A program made the position numbers and the translations under genes. A stretch of 64,000 nucleotides of DNA from Brevundimonas sp. (lineage in GTDB: Bacteria; Pseudomonadota; Alphaproteobacteria; Caulobacterales; Caulobacteraceae): NCBI GenBank assembly GCA_004296955.1, contig SCVB01000072.1, positions 1-64,000 of the forward strand, read 5' to 3'. Of this stretch, positions 1 through 7,546 are shown piece after piece. Numbering within the stretch: the first letter of the stretch is position 1; each line of letters begins with the position of its first letter. The notes beneath the pieces are model-generated. The model saw only the letters and a program-made list of their open reading frames with translations. It did no database searches and was not told where the DNA came from.

Positions 1-12
1 ACGCCGCCTGCC

Positions 13-104
13 GGAGACGTGGCCGAGTGGCTGAAGGCAACGGTTTGCTAAATCGTCGTACCCTGTAAGGGGTACCCAGGGTTCGAATCCCTGCGTCTCC
101 GCCA
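13..104 (+). tRNA. tRNA-Ser (GCT anticodon)
   Basis: A complete class II tRNA can be folded. The acceptor stem GGAGACG pairs with CGTCTCC, the anticodon loop TTGCTAA carries GCT at 47-49, there is a long variable arm (GTACCC/GGGTAC), and the T loop is TTCGAAT. The discriminator G is followed by an encoded CCA at 102-104. The long variable arm and GCT anticodon identify a serine tRNA reading AGC/AGU codons. Confidence 0.96.
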
Positions 105-139
105 GACCTTCCCTCCGATCGCCCGGGTCGTCCGCCTTC

Positions 140-159
140 GGCCCGCCCGCCGGCGGGCC
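140..159 (+). terminator. GC hairpin downstream of tRNA-Ser
   Basis: An 8-bp perfect stem (GGCCCGCC/GGCGGGCC) with a 4-nt loop lies 36 nt past the tRNA. There is no proper T-run after it, so it may be only a processing or pausing structure. Confidence 0.35.
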
Positions 160-227
160 TCATCAGATTTGGTCACGCAACGCCCGGAACCGTCATGCTA
201 TGCATCCGGCCCGTCGGAAAATTGACC

Positions 228-344
228 ATGCTGGACTTCCTCAAACGTCTGTTCTGCCACCATGAGTGGGACGTCAGTCGCAGCCGTCCCGGGAGTCACG
301 TGTGCCGCAAATGCGGCCAGCGGATTCCGGCCTCGCGGTCCTGA
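228..344 (+). CDS. 38-aa putative zinc-binding small protein
   Basis: A short ORF starts at ATG 228 and encodes 38 residues. A basic/hydrophobic start (MLDFLKRLF) is followed by C10-H11-H12 and later C26-x2-C29. The spacing suggests a minimal zinc ribbon (CHH ... CxxC). The sequence looks protein-like, with a balanced composition rather than the Arg/Pro bias of antisense shadows. It converges on the prepilin peptidase gene, whose stop lies 18 nt away. The ribosome binding site is weak (GGA at about -13). Function is unknown; a small regulatory or RNA-binding Zn protein is possible. Confidence 0.5.
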   Translation: MLDFLKRLFCHHEWDVSRSRPGSHVCRKCGQRIPASRS

Positions 345-362
345 ACCGCGCAGGCGGGTCGA

Positions 363-1115
363 TCACAGCCCGAGGGGGCCGATCAGCCAGGTCAGCCAGA
401 TGCCTGCTGCAAGGAAGGGGCCGAAGGGCAGGCGATCGCCGCCCGAGACCCTGCGCCCGGTCAGCAGGCGGGCCGCCACCAGGCTGAGTCCGGCGGCCGC
501 GGCCCAGAGCAGCACGGACGGCAGGCCGATCCAGCCGACCCAGGCGCCGCCGGCCGCGAGCAGGACGGGGTCGCCGTCGCCGAGCCCCTCCCGCCCGCGC
601 AGGCTTCGATAGGCCAGGGCCAGAAGCCACAGGCCGGCGAAGCCGACGGCGGCGCCGATCAGGGCGTCCAGCGGCGCCGTGCGCCCGAGCAGGACCGCGG
701 CCAGGCCGCCGGTGGCGAGCAGGGGCAGGGTCAGACGGTCGGGCAGACGGAAATGTTCGGCATCGATGACCGCGATCAGCAGCAACTGCCAGCCGAGCAG
801 GGCGGTCAGGACGGCGGCGGCGACCGTAGGCTGCGACAGGGCCGACCAGACGCCGACGCCGGCGGCGGCCAGCTCCATCAGCGGATAGCGGCGCGGGATC
901 GGCGCGCCGCAGCCGGCGCAGCGGCCGCGGCTGGCCAGATAGCTGAGCACCGGCACGAGCCGCCACGGCGCCAGGGTCGCGCCGCATCCGGCGCAGCGCG
1001 ACCGTCCGGCCACGACGCCCTCGCCGCGCGGCAAGCGCAGGCTGACCAGGCCGAGGAAGCTGCCGGCGGCGAGGCCGACAGCGCCCAACAGGATTGCGAG
1101 GATCGCTGGCGTCAC
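363..1115 (-). CDS. Type IV prepilin peptidase (A24 aspartic peptidase)
   Basis: This inner-membrane protein should cleave the leader of type IV prepilins or pseudopilins and N-methylate the new end. The N-terminal cytoplasmic insert carries two CxxC pairs (CAGCG ... CAGCG), the zinc-type motif of PilD-like enzymes. The two catalytic aspartates are visible in the IDAEHFRLPD segment and in GLGDGD, the family signature. Multiple Ala/Leu-rich membrane spans follow. The chosen start is GTG at 1115, giving 250 aa and beginning directly in the first membrane helix. The frame is open far upstream, but that part is Arg-rich shadow sequence. No pilin genes are adjacent, so its substrates are elsewhere in the genome. 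Confidence 0.9.
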   Translation of the reverse strand: MTPAILAILLGAVGLAAGSFLGLVSLRLPRGEGVVAGRSRCAGCGATLAPWRLVPVLSYLASRGRCAGCGAPIPRRYPLMELAAAGVGVWSALSQPTVAAAVLTALLGWQLLLIAVIDAEHFRLPDRLTLPLLATGGLAAVLLGRTAPLDALIGAAVGFAGLWLLALAYRSLRGREGLGDGDPVLLAAGGAWVGWIGLPSVLLWAAAAGLSLVAARLLTGRRVSGGDRLPFGPFLAAGIWLTWLIGPLGL

Positions 1116-1344
1116 GCTCGGGCCTCTCCGCAACGGCGCCGCCCCCTCGCGGCCCGTCGTCCTGCGCCCGTGTAACCCGGGCCGGGCGATTGGGCTACGA
1201 CCGTCGCGACGTCGGCGGGGCCGGCGGCGGAAGCGGCGGTGGCTGTGCGGCGCGCGCGCCCGGAGGGGCGGTCGACGACCGCCGTTCGTGAACCGGATCG
1301 GCCGTAACGGGTTGCGCCGGGGTCCCCTTCCCATGGCGCCCCGC

Positions 1345-2022
1345 ATGATCGAGCCTTCCTCCCGTCCTGACGCCTTGAAGCAGCAGGCGCGCCGTCTCGC
1401 CGTCGGGCTTCGCCGGCGCCCCGCCGCGGCGGTCGCCGTCCTGGCGGTCGTCCTGGTCGGGGCGGCGGGCGTCCGCACCCTGGCGACGCCGCGACTGTCG
1501 CCCGCGCCCGGGGGCGAGCGGCTGCAGATCGAGGTGGTGGCGCCGCAGGAGCCGGCCATCACGCCCGGCGCGGTAATGGAGGTGGGCGAACTGGTCGAGG
1601 GGTTCGAGGGCGTGCCGCCGCCGCCGCCGCGGGTCGAGACCGTCGCCTATGCGCCTTGGGACGCGGCGGCGGACGATCCGCCCTCCGCGCCGCCGCCATC
1701 GGGACGCGACGTCGGGGACGCCGACATCCTGGCGCCGCAGCCCCCGCCGCCGCCGCCGCCCGGGCCGCCGCCGCGGGACTGGCGGGAGGGCCGCGTGGCC
1801 CGCTGGTTCGGCTTCGACGCGCCGGAGCGCGACTACCGCGCCGAACGCGAAGCCCGTCGCGCCCGCCGCGAGGCGCGCGAACGCGACCGTCGTGAATGGC
1901 GCGACCGCGGCGAAGGGCGCGAGGTGCGCCGCTACTATCCCGACGGCCGCCCCTATGATGACGACGGCGGGCGGGACGACGGGTCCTGGCGGGACGCGGC
2001 GCCGGAGGGCGGTTTCGACTGA
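1345..2022 (+). CDS. Proline-rich single-pass membrane protein, unknown
   Basis: A protein of about 225 aa not matched to any family. A basic N-terminus is followed by one hydrophobic segment (about residues 25-45), then a periplasmic part with three poly-proline tracts separated by acidic stretches. The C-terminal third is very rich in Arg, Glu and Asp. It looks like a membrane-anchored periplasmic linker or envelope protein. No good ribosome binding site separates the start options: GTG 1288, ATG 1333 or ATG 1345. The last was chosen because it precedes the membrane segment by a normal distance. It is 74 nt upstream of the hybrid kinase. Confidence 0.55.
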   Translation: MIEPSSRPDALKQQARRLAVGLRRRPAAAVAVLAVVLVGAAGVRTLATPRLSPAPGGERLQIEVVAPQEPAITPGAVMEVGELVEGFEGVPPPPPRVETVAYAPWDAAADDPPSAPPPSGRDVGDADILAPQPPPPPPPGPPPRDWREGRVARWFGFDAPERDYRAEREARRARREARERDRREWRDRGEGREVRRYYPDGRPYDDDGGRDDGSWRDAAPEGGFD

Positions 2023-2096
2023 CGCCCGCCGGGCGCATTCACCGGTCGCCAATCAATTTGTGGCACCTGTTCCCGTCCACGCAGAAGGGCGGGGCG

Positions 2097-4226
2097 ATGA
2101 AGGTGTTCGGCGTTCGTTGGCGTATGTATCGCAAGGCCGAGCCCCCGCGGGGCTGGCGCGATGCGGCTATCCTGTTCGCCGTCTACGCCCTGGCCCTGTT
2201 CACGGGCGCGATGTGGTCCCGGTCGGTCGACAACTCCACAGTGTTCTGGGCCGCCAACGGCGTCCTGACCGCGGGTCTGCTGCTGTTGAGGCCGCGGCTC
2301 GGCTGGGCCTTCGCGGCGGCCTGCATCGCCCTGAACCTGGCGGTCAATGTGGTCGGTCAGCTGCCGCTCAATCTGAACCTCGCCTTCACCAGCCTCAATC
2401 TCGGCTTCTCCGTCGTCATCGCCTTGCTGACCCGCACCTTCTGCGGCGCGGCGGTCGATCTCGGGCGGTTGAGGCGTTTTCTGCCGTTTGTCGGCCTGGT
2501 CGGCCTGGCGGCGGTCTTCGAGGGCATGATCGGGGCCAATCTGACCTCGCCCGACCACGGCCTCTGGCTGGTCATCTGGCCGCGCTGGGCCGCCTGCGAC
2601 GCGGTGGGCATGATCCTCGCCCTGCCGGCGACCCTGCTGATGATGCGCCGGGTCAATCCGCTGTATTCGGGGGCGGCGGGGGCAGGCGAGCGCGCCGCCC
2701 TGCTGATCGGGCTCGGCGCCCTGACCGCGGTCACCTTCGCCGACGGCGGCCAGCCGCTGATCCTGCTGATCTATCCGGCGGTGCTGTTCGCGGCCCTGCG
2801 GCTGGGCGCGGCCTGGGCCTTCCTGTCGGTGGGCGTGGTCGCCCAGATCGCCACGGTGCAGACGCTCGCCGACCGCGGCCCGCTCGCCCTGTTCGACACC
2901 ACGCCCGACTTCACCCAGGTCGGCCTGCTGCACCTGTTCCTGGTCAGCGTCCTGTTGACCGCGACCCTGGCCACCAGCGCCCTGGCCGAGCGCATGCGCA
3001 CCGAACAGCGGGCGCGCCGCAAGGAGGCCTCGGCCGCCGCCGTCCGCGCCCGCAGCGAACAGACCCTGGCCACCCGCGAACGCTTCCTCGCCGTGGTCAG
3101 CCATGAGATCCGCACGCCGCTCAACGGCGTCGCCGGATTCGCCGGGGCCCTGGCCGCCCGCGCCGACCTCGACCCGGAAGCCCGCCGCCAGGCCGAGGCC
3201 ATCGCCGCCTCCTCGGCGGTGCTGACCGCCCTGATCGAGGACATTCTCGACTTCTCGCGCCTCGAACAGGGGCGGCTGGAGCTGGAGCCGACGCCGACGG
3301 AGATCGGAGCGGTGATCGGAGAGGCGGTCGAACGGTTCCGCTTCCCGGCCTCGGGCAAGGGTCTGGAGCTGTCCTTCCATCAGACGGGCGAGTTCGCCCC
3401 CGCCTACAGCGTCGACTCCCGGCGGCTGCGCCAGGTGGCGGCGGGGCTGATCGACAATGCGGTCAAATTCACCGACACCGGTTCGGTCCGGGTGTCCGCT
3501 GCCGTCACGCCGGGCGAGGACGGCGCCGACCGGCTGGAAGTCGAAGTCGAGGACAGCGGCCCCGGCGTTCCGGAGTCGCGCCACAGCGAACTGTTCCAAC
3601 CCTTCGCCCAGATGGATTCCGGCCTGGCCCGGCGGCAGTCGGGGGCCGGGCTGGGTCTCGCCATGTGCCATTCCATCGTCGCCCTGATGGGCGGAGACCT
3701 GACCTACCGGCCCGGAGCCGCGGGCGGCTCGGTGTTCCGCTTCAGCCTCGCCCTGCCGCGCGCGGCGGCGCCGGCTGAGGCTGCGGAGGCGCTCGATCCG
3801 GCCGGACGCGCGCCGCGCATCCTGGTGGTCGACGATCATCCGACCAACCGGGAAGTGGCCCGGCTGATCCTGGCCGCCTATGGCTGCGAGGTGTTCGAGG
3901 CCGACGACGGGGCCGCGGCGGTCACCGCCGCGGGGGCGACGCCCTTTGACGCCATCCTGATGGACGTGCGCATGCCCGGCATGGACGGCCTGGACGCCAC
4001 CCGCGCCATTCGCGCCTCGGCCGGGGCGTCCGCGGACGCGCCGATCCTGGCGGTGACCGCCGACGTCATGCGCGACGACGTCGAACGCTGTCGTCTCGCC
4101 GGCATGAACGGCCATGTTCCCAAGCCGATCAATCCTGCGCGGCTGATGGCCGCCCTGACGACGGTTCTTGACGGGGGCGAGGCCTTTCCGGCGCCCGCGC
4201 CCGCGCCGGTCGCCGTCGCCGCCTGA
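2097..4226 (+). CDS. MASE1-domain hybrid histidine kinase
   Basis: Membrane-bound sensor kinase of 709 aa with its own receiver. Residues about 20-295 form a multi-span MASE1-type sensor region. A short coiled segment leads to the HisKA box VSHEIRTPLNG with phospho-acceptor His336. The ATPase domain has the N box (LIDNAVKFTD), G1 (DSGPGVP) and G2 (GAGLGLA). A C-terminal receiver (about 590-700) has the DD pair and phospho-acceptor Asp623 in MDVRMPGMDG, with the conserved Lys in PKPI. The start is ATG 2097, preceded by AGAAGGGCGGGG; an in-frame upstream start at 2058 lacks a site. The signal sensed and the output partner are not visible; no DNA-binding regulator is next to it. Confidence 0.9.
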   Translation: MKVFGVRWRMYRKAEPPRGWRDAAILFAVYALALFTGAMWSRSVDNSTVFWAANGVLTAGLLLLRPRLGWAFAAACIALNLAVNVVGQLPLNLNLAFTSLNLGFSVVIALLTRTFCGAAVDLGRLRRFLPFVGLVGLAAVFEGMIGANLTSPDHGLWLVIWPRWAACDAVGMILALPATLLMMRRVNPLYSGAAGAGERAALLIGLGALTAVTFADGGQPLILLIYPAVLFAALRLGAAWAFLSVGVVAQIATVQTLADRGPLALFDTTPDFTQVGLLHLFLVSVLLTATLATSALAERMRTEQRARRKEASAAAVRARSEQTLATRERFLAVVSHEIRTPLNGVAGFAGALAARADLDPEARRQAEAIAASSAVLTALIEDILDFSRLEQGRLELEPTPTEIGAVIGEAVERFRFPASGKGLELSFHQTGEFAPAYSVDSRRLRQVAAGLIDNAVKFTDTGSVRVSAAVTPGEDGADRLEVEVEDSGPGVPESRHSELFQPFAQMDSGLARRQSGAGLGLAMCHSIVALMGGDLTYRPGAAGGSVFRFSLALPRAAAPAEAAEALDPAGRAPRILVVDDHPTNREVARLILAAYGCEVFEADDGAAAVTAAGATPFDAILMDVRMPGMDGLDATRAIRASAGASADAPILAVTADVMRDDVERCRLAGMNGHVPKPINPARLMAALTTVLDGGEAFPAPAPAPVAVAA

Positions 4227-4316
4227 CAAGCTGACAGGGCGGTTGCGGAACAGGGATACACGACGTCCGTTCCGGCGTATGATGTCGTATTGTGACGACA
4301 GCCGCCGGATTGGGTC

Positions 4317-4847
4317 ATGATTTCACTGCTCCTCGCCCTCGGCCTCGGCCAGGTCCCCGACGCCGCCCCGGCGTCCCAGGAGGCGCAGGCGACGCTGCAG
4401 TCCTGCGAGATGACGCCGGCCGGCTGGGTCTGCAATTACCGCATGCCGGCGGTGATCCTGCGGGGGGCGCCGCCCGAGTCCGTGATCATGACGGAGCCGC
4501 CCGCCATTGCCGTGCCGGTGCCGTCGACCGTCTCGTCTTCGCCGCCGCCGCCCGGGATCAGCCCGGCCGAGGCCGACCGGCAGGCGCGGCTGATTGCGCG
4601 CTGCGCCGACGCCTCCTGGCTGTCCCTGTGCCTGCCGGGAGACCGGCGGGAAGCCCGGATTCTCCGCGACGCGGCGAACGCCCGCGCGGCGTTGCGCAGC
4701 GAGGTCACGCAGCTGCTGAGCGAGAACAAATGCGACGAAGCGGTGCGGGCGGCCCTCGCCGGCGCCGACATGACCCTCGCCTGGGAGGCGCGAAACTTCT
4801 GTGCGCCTGGCCTCTCCGCCGCCGGTTCCGACGCCGCCCAGGAGTAA
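4317..4847 (+). CDS. Secreted hypothetical protein, 176 aa
   Basis: No family recognised. A short hydrophobic N-terminus (MISLLLALGLG) resembles a signal peptide. A Pro-rich linker follows around residues 60-85, then a helical, Ala/Arg-rich C-terminal half. Cysteines occur in pairs along the chain (SC-EM ... VCNY; RCAD ... LCLP; KCDE ... FCAP), consistent with disulfides in the periplasm. It starts 90 nt after the hybrid kinase on the same strand. It is followed by an intergenic hairpin that terminates the convergent gene. Confidence 0.6.
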   Translation: MISLLLALGLGQVPDAAPASQEAQATLQSCEMTPAGWVCNYRMPAVILRGAPPESVIMTEPPAIAVPVPSTVSSSPPPPGISPAEADRQARLIARCADASWLSLCLPGDRREARILRDAANARAALRSEVTQLLSENKCDEAVRAALAGADMTLAWEARNFCAPGLSAAGSDAAQE

Positions 4848-4897
4848 GGCCCGTCGCCGCCGCCGTTTCCCGGCCCGATGAACAAACAGGCCCGATG

Positions 4898-4932
4898 AAA
4901 AAAGAGGCCCGACGCCAAGCGGCGCGGGCCTC
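4898..4932 (-). terminator. Rho-independent terminator
   Basis: On the minus strand an 8-bp stem (GAGGCCCG/CGGGCCTC) is extended by CGCC/GGCG with a single bulged base and a 4-nt loop, followed directly by a U-run (complement of AAAAAA at 4898-4903). It sits 59 nt past the stop of the leftward gene at 4992-5516. The same hairpin could also stop the rightward gene ending at 4847. Confidence 0.8.
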
Positions 4933-4991
4933 CTTCCTGTCGTCAGGGGCGCGCCGGCCGGACGTGTCCGGCCGGCGCTGAACCTGTCGGC

Positions 4992-5516
4992 CTAGCCGCG
5001 CTCGCCGTCGTAGCTGCCCGGCGCCGTGTTGGCGCCATGGCTGACGGGCTCGCACTCGATCACGCCTTCGCAGTCGGAGAAGTGGATTTCCGGCGGCTCG
5101 ACGGTGACGTCGGACGGACGGATGTGAACTTCAGGGGCGCGCAGATAGATCTGCGGGGCCCGAATACGGATGGGCGGGGCCTCGACATAGATCGGCGGGC
5201 CCTGGATATCGATCCGGCCCGACTCGATGGTGACCGGCCGACCGCGGATGCGGACGCCCGGCCCGCCGGCGCGGACGACGTGCCACGGCCTCGGGGTATT
5301 GTACCAATTCACCTCGTAGTCGCACAGGCAGACTCCGTAGGAGTCGCGAGGACCTCCGTCGCGGCACGGAGGCGGGGGATTGTCGCAGCAATACGTGGGC
5401 GGCGGCGGCGGAGGAGGCGGCGGCGGTCCGTAGCCCCGGTCCTGGGCGGCTGACGTTCCGGCGCTTGCGGCCAGGGCCAGCAGAGCGCCGGCGGCGGCGA
5501 TGACTATGTGTTTCAC
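4992..5516 (-). CDS. Secreted 174-aa protein with nine tandem 7-residue repeats
   Basis: A clear signal peptide (MKHIVIAAAGALLALAASAG, cleavage after SAA near residue 24) is followed by a ten-proline run at 31-40 and five cysteines between 43 and 65. Residues 86-148 are nine consecutive heptads of the form P-x-[IV]-x-[IVLF]-x-x, for example PPIYVEA, PPIRIRA and PQIYLRA. Hydrophobic residues alternate, as in a narrow beta-solenoid. Two more cysteines (149, 155) cap the repeat. Function is unknown; an exported structural or ligand-binding protein is likely. It is a single gene with its own terminator downstream and a long AT-richer leader upstream. Confidence 0.75.
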   Translation of the reverse strand: MKHIVIAAAGALLALAASAGTSAAQDRGYGPPPPPPPPPPTYCCDNPPPPCRDGGPRDSYGVCLCDYEVNWYNTPRPWHVVRAGGPGVRIRGRPVTIESGRIDIQGPPIYVEAPPIRIRAPQIYLRAPEVHIRPSDVTVEPPEIHFSDCEGVIECEPVSHGANTAPGSYDGERG

Positions 5517-5864
5517 TTTAGCTCCCCAATTCAGTCGTCCCAGGGCCCGCGCATAACCCCACAGCGAGGGACCGAAGTATCATCGTTATGGTAACCTTAA
5601 CCGCTTGGCAAGGCGACGGTTCCGCATCCGGGGCCGGAGGCCGGCGGCCGTCGTCGCTCTTGCTCCGGTTGGGCGAGTTATTCGCTTTTTGGGAGAAAAA
5701 TGCGCCTTTTCGGACGGCGAATTCGTCCGGCGGAGGGCGAGCGCGACGGATTGTCCGGACAACTTGACCCGGCGTGACCTTGGCAGCCGCCCGCACCCGG
5801 TCTAGGTCCATGGCTCAACCCGATCCCCGGCCGACCGGGGCTCGCGCATCAGGGAGAAGCGTTC
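5517..5864. other. Intergenic region between divergent genes
   Basis: This 348-nt stretch has no convincing gene. It is locally AT-richer than its surroundings (around 5660-5720) and must hold the promoters of the heptad-repeat gene (leftward) and the SCP2 gene (rightward). It has two inverted repeats: CGGACG-N7-CGTCCG at 5711-5729 and the perfect 12-mer TTGTCCGGACAA at 5751-5762. Confidence 0.6.
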
Positions 5865-6170
5865 ATGGCCGACCTGGCTCAAGTCACCGAACACATCCGC
5901 GGCGCCGTGGGCGACAATTCCGGTCTGGGCAAGACCGTGAAGATCGATCTCGGCGACGTCGGCAAGATCTTCATCGACGGCGCCTCGACGCCCAACTCGG
6001 TGACCAACGAGGACAAGCCGGCCGACGCCACGGTGTCGATCAGCTGGGACGACTTCATGGCCCTGTCCAACGGCCAGCTGGATCCGATGATGGCCTTCAT
6101 GCAGGGCAAGCTGAAGATCGCCGGCGACATGATGATCGCGCAGAAGCTGGCCCCGCTACTGAAGCGCTGA
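5865..6170 (+). CDS. SCP2 sterol-binding domain protein
   Basis: A single-domain 101-aa protein matching the SCP2 lipid-carrier fold: an N-terminal helix, a beta-sheet region with VKIDLGDVGKIFIDG, then DATVSISWDDF and the hallmark end LMAFMQGKLKIAGDMMIAQKL-like segment (here PMMAFMQGKLKIAGD). It has no signal peptide, so it is cytosolic. Such proteins bind acyl-CoA or other lipids. An acyl-CoA dehydrogenase lies downstream on the same strand, suggesting a shared lipid role, although a terminator separates them. The start at ATG 5865 has AGGGAG 8 nt upstream. Confidence 0.9.
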   Translation: MADLAQVTEHIRGAVGDNSGLGKTVKIDLGDVGKIFIDGASTPNSVTNEDKPADATVSISWDDFMALSNGQLDPMMAFMQGKLKIAGDMMIAQKLAPLLKR

Positions 6171-6194
6171 TTGTGATCTGAAGCAAGGTATTCC

Positions 6195-6233
6195 ACGGCG
6201 CGGTCCCGCAAACGGATCGCGCCGTTTTCTTTT
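6195..6233 (+). terminator. Rho-independent terminator or attenuator before the ACAD gene
   Basis: ACGGCGCG and CGCGCCGT form an 8-bp stem with a 15-nt loop, followed by TTTTCTTTT. It ends only 13 nt before the start of the acyl-CoA dehydrogenase and abuts its ribosome binding site (GGAG at 6236-6239). Confidence 0.8.
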
Positions 6234-6246
6234 CCGGAGCAAGACC

Positions 6247-7455
6247 ATGGAATTCCGCCACAGCGACAGGGCCCTGCACTGGCAGGAGCGGGTGAAGCGT
6301 TTCCTCGACGACCATGTCCTGCCGCGCGAGGAGGAATACCGCGCCCAGGTCCGCGAGGATCACACCCGCCAGCCGCCGGCCATGGAGGAGATGAAGGCCC
6401 AGGCGCGCGCGGCCGGCCTGTGGAACATGTTCCTGCCCGGCGAACACGGCGCGGGCCTGACCAATCTCGAATACGCGCCCCTGGCCGAGTTGATGGGCCG
6501 CCATCTGTGGTCGGCCGAGGTGTTCAACTGCAACGCCCCGGACACCGGCAATATGGAAGTCCTCCATATGTACGGGAACGAGGCCCAGCAGGCGAAATGG
6601 CTCAAGCCCCTGATGGCCGGCGAGATCCGCTCGGCCTTCCTGATGACCGAGCCCGAGGTCGCCTCCTCGGACGCCACCAATATCCAGACCCGGATCGTGC
6701 GCGACGGCGACCACTATGTGATCAACGGCCGCAAATGGTGGTCGACCAACATGGCGCACCCGAACGTCGCGGTGACCATCGTCATGGGCAAGACCGATCC
6801 CGACGCCTCGGTCCACACCCAGCAGTCCCAGATCATCGTTCCCGTCGACACGCCCGGCTTCCGCGTCGAGCGGATGCTGTCGGTGTTCGGCTATGACGAG
6901 CGTCCGATCGGCCACGCCGAGGTGGTGCTGGAGAACGTCCGCGTCCCGGTCGAAAACCTGATCGCCGGCGAGGGCAGGGGCTTCGAGATCGCCCAGGGCC
7001 GCCTCGGGCCGGGCCGCATCCACCACTGCATGCGCGTCATCGGCGTGGCCGAACGCTCGCTCGAGCTGATGGTCCAGCGCCTGCTGTCGCGGACCGCCTT
7101 CCGCAAATCCCTGGCCGAGCATTCGGTCTGGGAGCAGCGCGTCGGCGAGGCCCGCACCAATATCGAGATGTGCCGCCTGCTGGTCCTCAAGGCCGCCTGG
7201 ATGATGGACGAGGCCGGGGCCAAGAACGCCAAGTCCGAGATCGCCCAGATCAAGGTCGCCGCCCCGCGCATGGCGCTGCAGGTCATCGACGACGCCATCC
7301 AGGCCTTCGGCGGGGCAGGGGTCTCGGGCGACACCCCCCTGGCCGAGATGTACGCCATGGTCCGCACCCTGCGCATCGCCGACGGCCCCGACGAGGTCCA
7401 CAACCGGACCGTGGCGCGGCTGGAGTATGCCAAGCACGGCGGCCGGGGCGGGTAG
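6247..7455 (+). CDS. Acyl-CoA dehydrogenase family protein
   Basis: A FAD-dependent flavoprotein of 402 aa, the usual size for this family, that introduces a C2-C3 double bond into acyl-CoA thioesters. Visible family features are the FLMTEPEVASSDATNIQT segment (flavin/substrate binding), the KWWSTNMAHP beta-barrel region, and the C-terminal QAFGGAGVSGDTPLAEMYAM signature followed by LRIADGPDEVH. The overall pattern is closest to the ACAD10/11-like group acting on long or branched chains; substrate cannot be settled from sequence. The start ATG 6247 has GGAG 7 nt upstream. The gene directly follows a terminator hairpin, so either a promoter lies within the hairpin region or transcription depends on read-through. 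Confidence 0.93.
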   Translation: MEFRHSDRALHWQERVKRFLDDHVLPREEEYRAQVREDHTRQPPAMEEMKAQARAAGLWNMFLPGEHGAGLTNLEYAPLAELMGRHLWSAEVFNCNAPDTGNMEVLHMYGNEAQQAKWLKPLMAGEIRSAFLMTEPEVASSDATNIQTRIVRDGDHYVINGRKWWSTNMAHPNVAVTIVMGKTDPDASVHTQQSQIIVPVDTPGFRVERMLSVFGYDERPIGHAEVVLENVRVPVENLIAGEGRGFEIAQGRLGPGRIHHCMRVIGVAERSLELMVQRLLSRTAFRKSLAEHSVWEQRVGEARTNIEMCRLLVLKAAWMMDEAGAKNAKSEIAQIKVAAPRMALQVIDDAIQAFGGAGVSGDTPLAEMYAMVRTLRIADGPDEVHNRTVARLEYAKHGGRGG

Positions 7456-7546
7456 GACCGGCGCCCCTCTCCCGATGGAAGAGGGGGCCTTGAGTTGCCC
7501 AGCGGGTCCCGCCATGCCAGCTTCACCGTCACAGGGGAGAACCACC

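Noticed and set aside
1953..4229. A 758-codon open frame on the minus strand
   Set aside because: Exact antisense of the hybrid histidine kinase, with Gly/Gln/Arg-rich composition typical of shadows.
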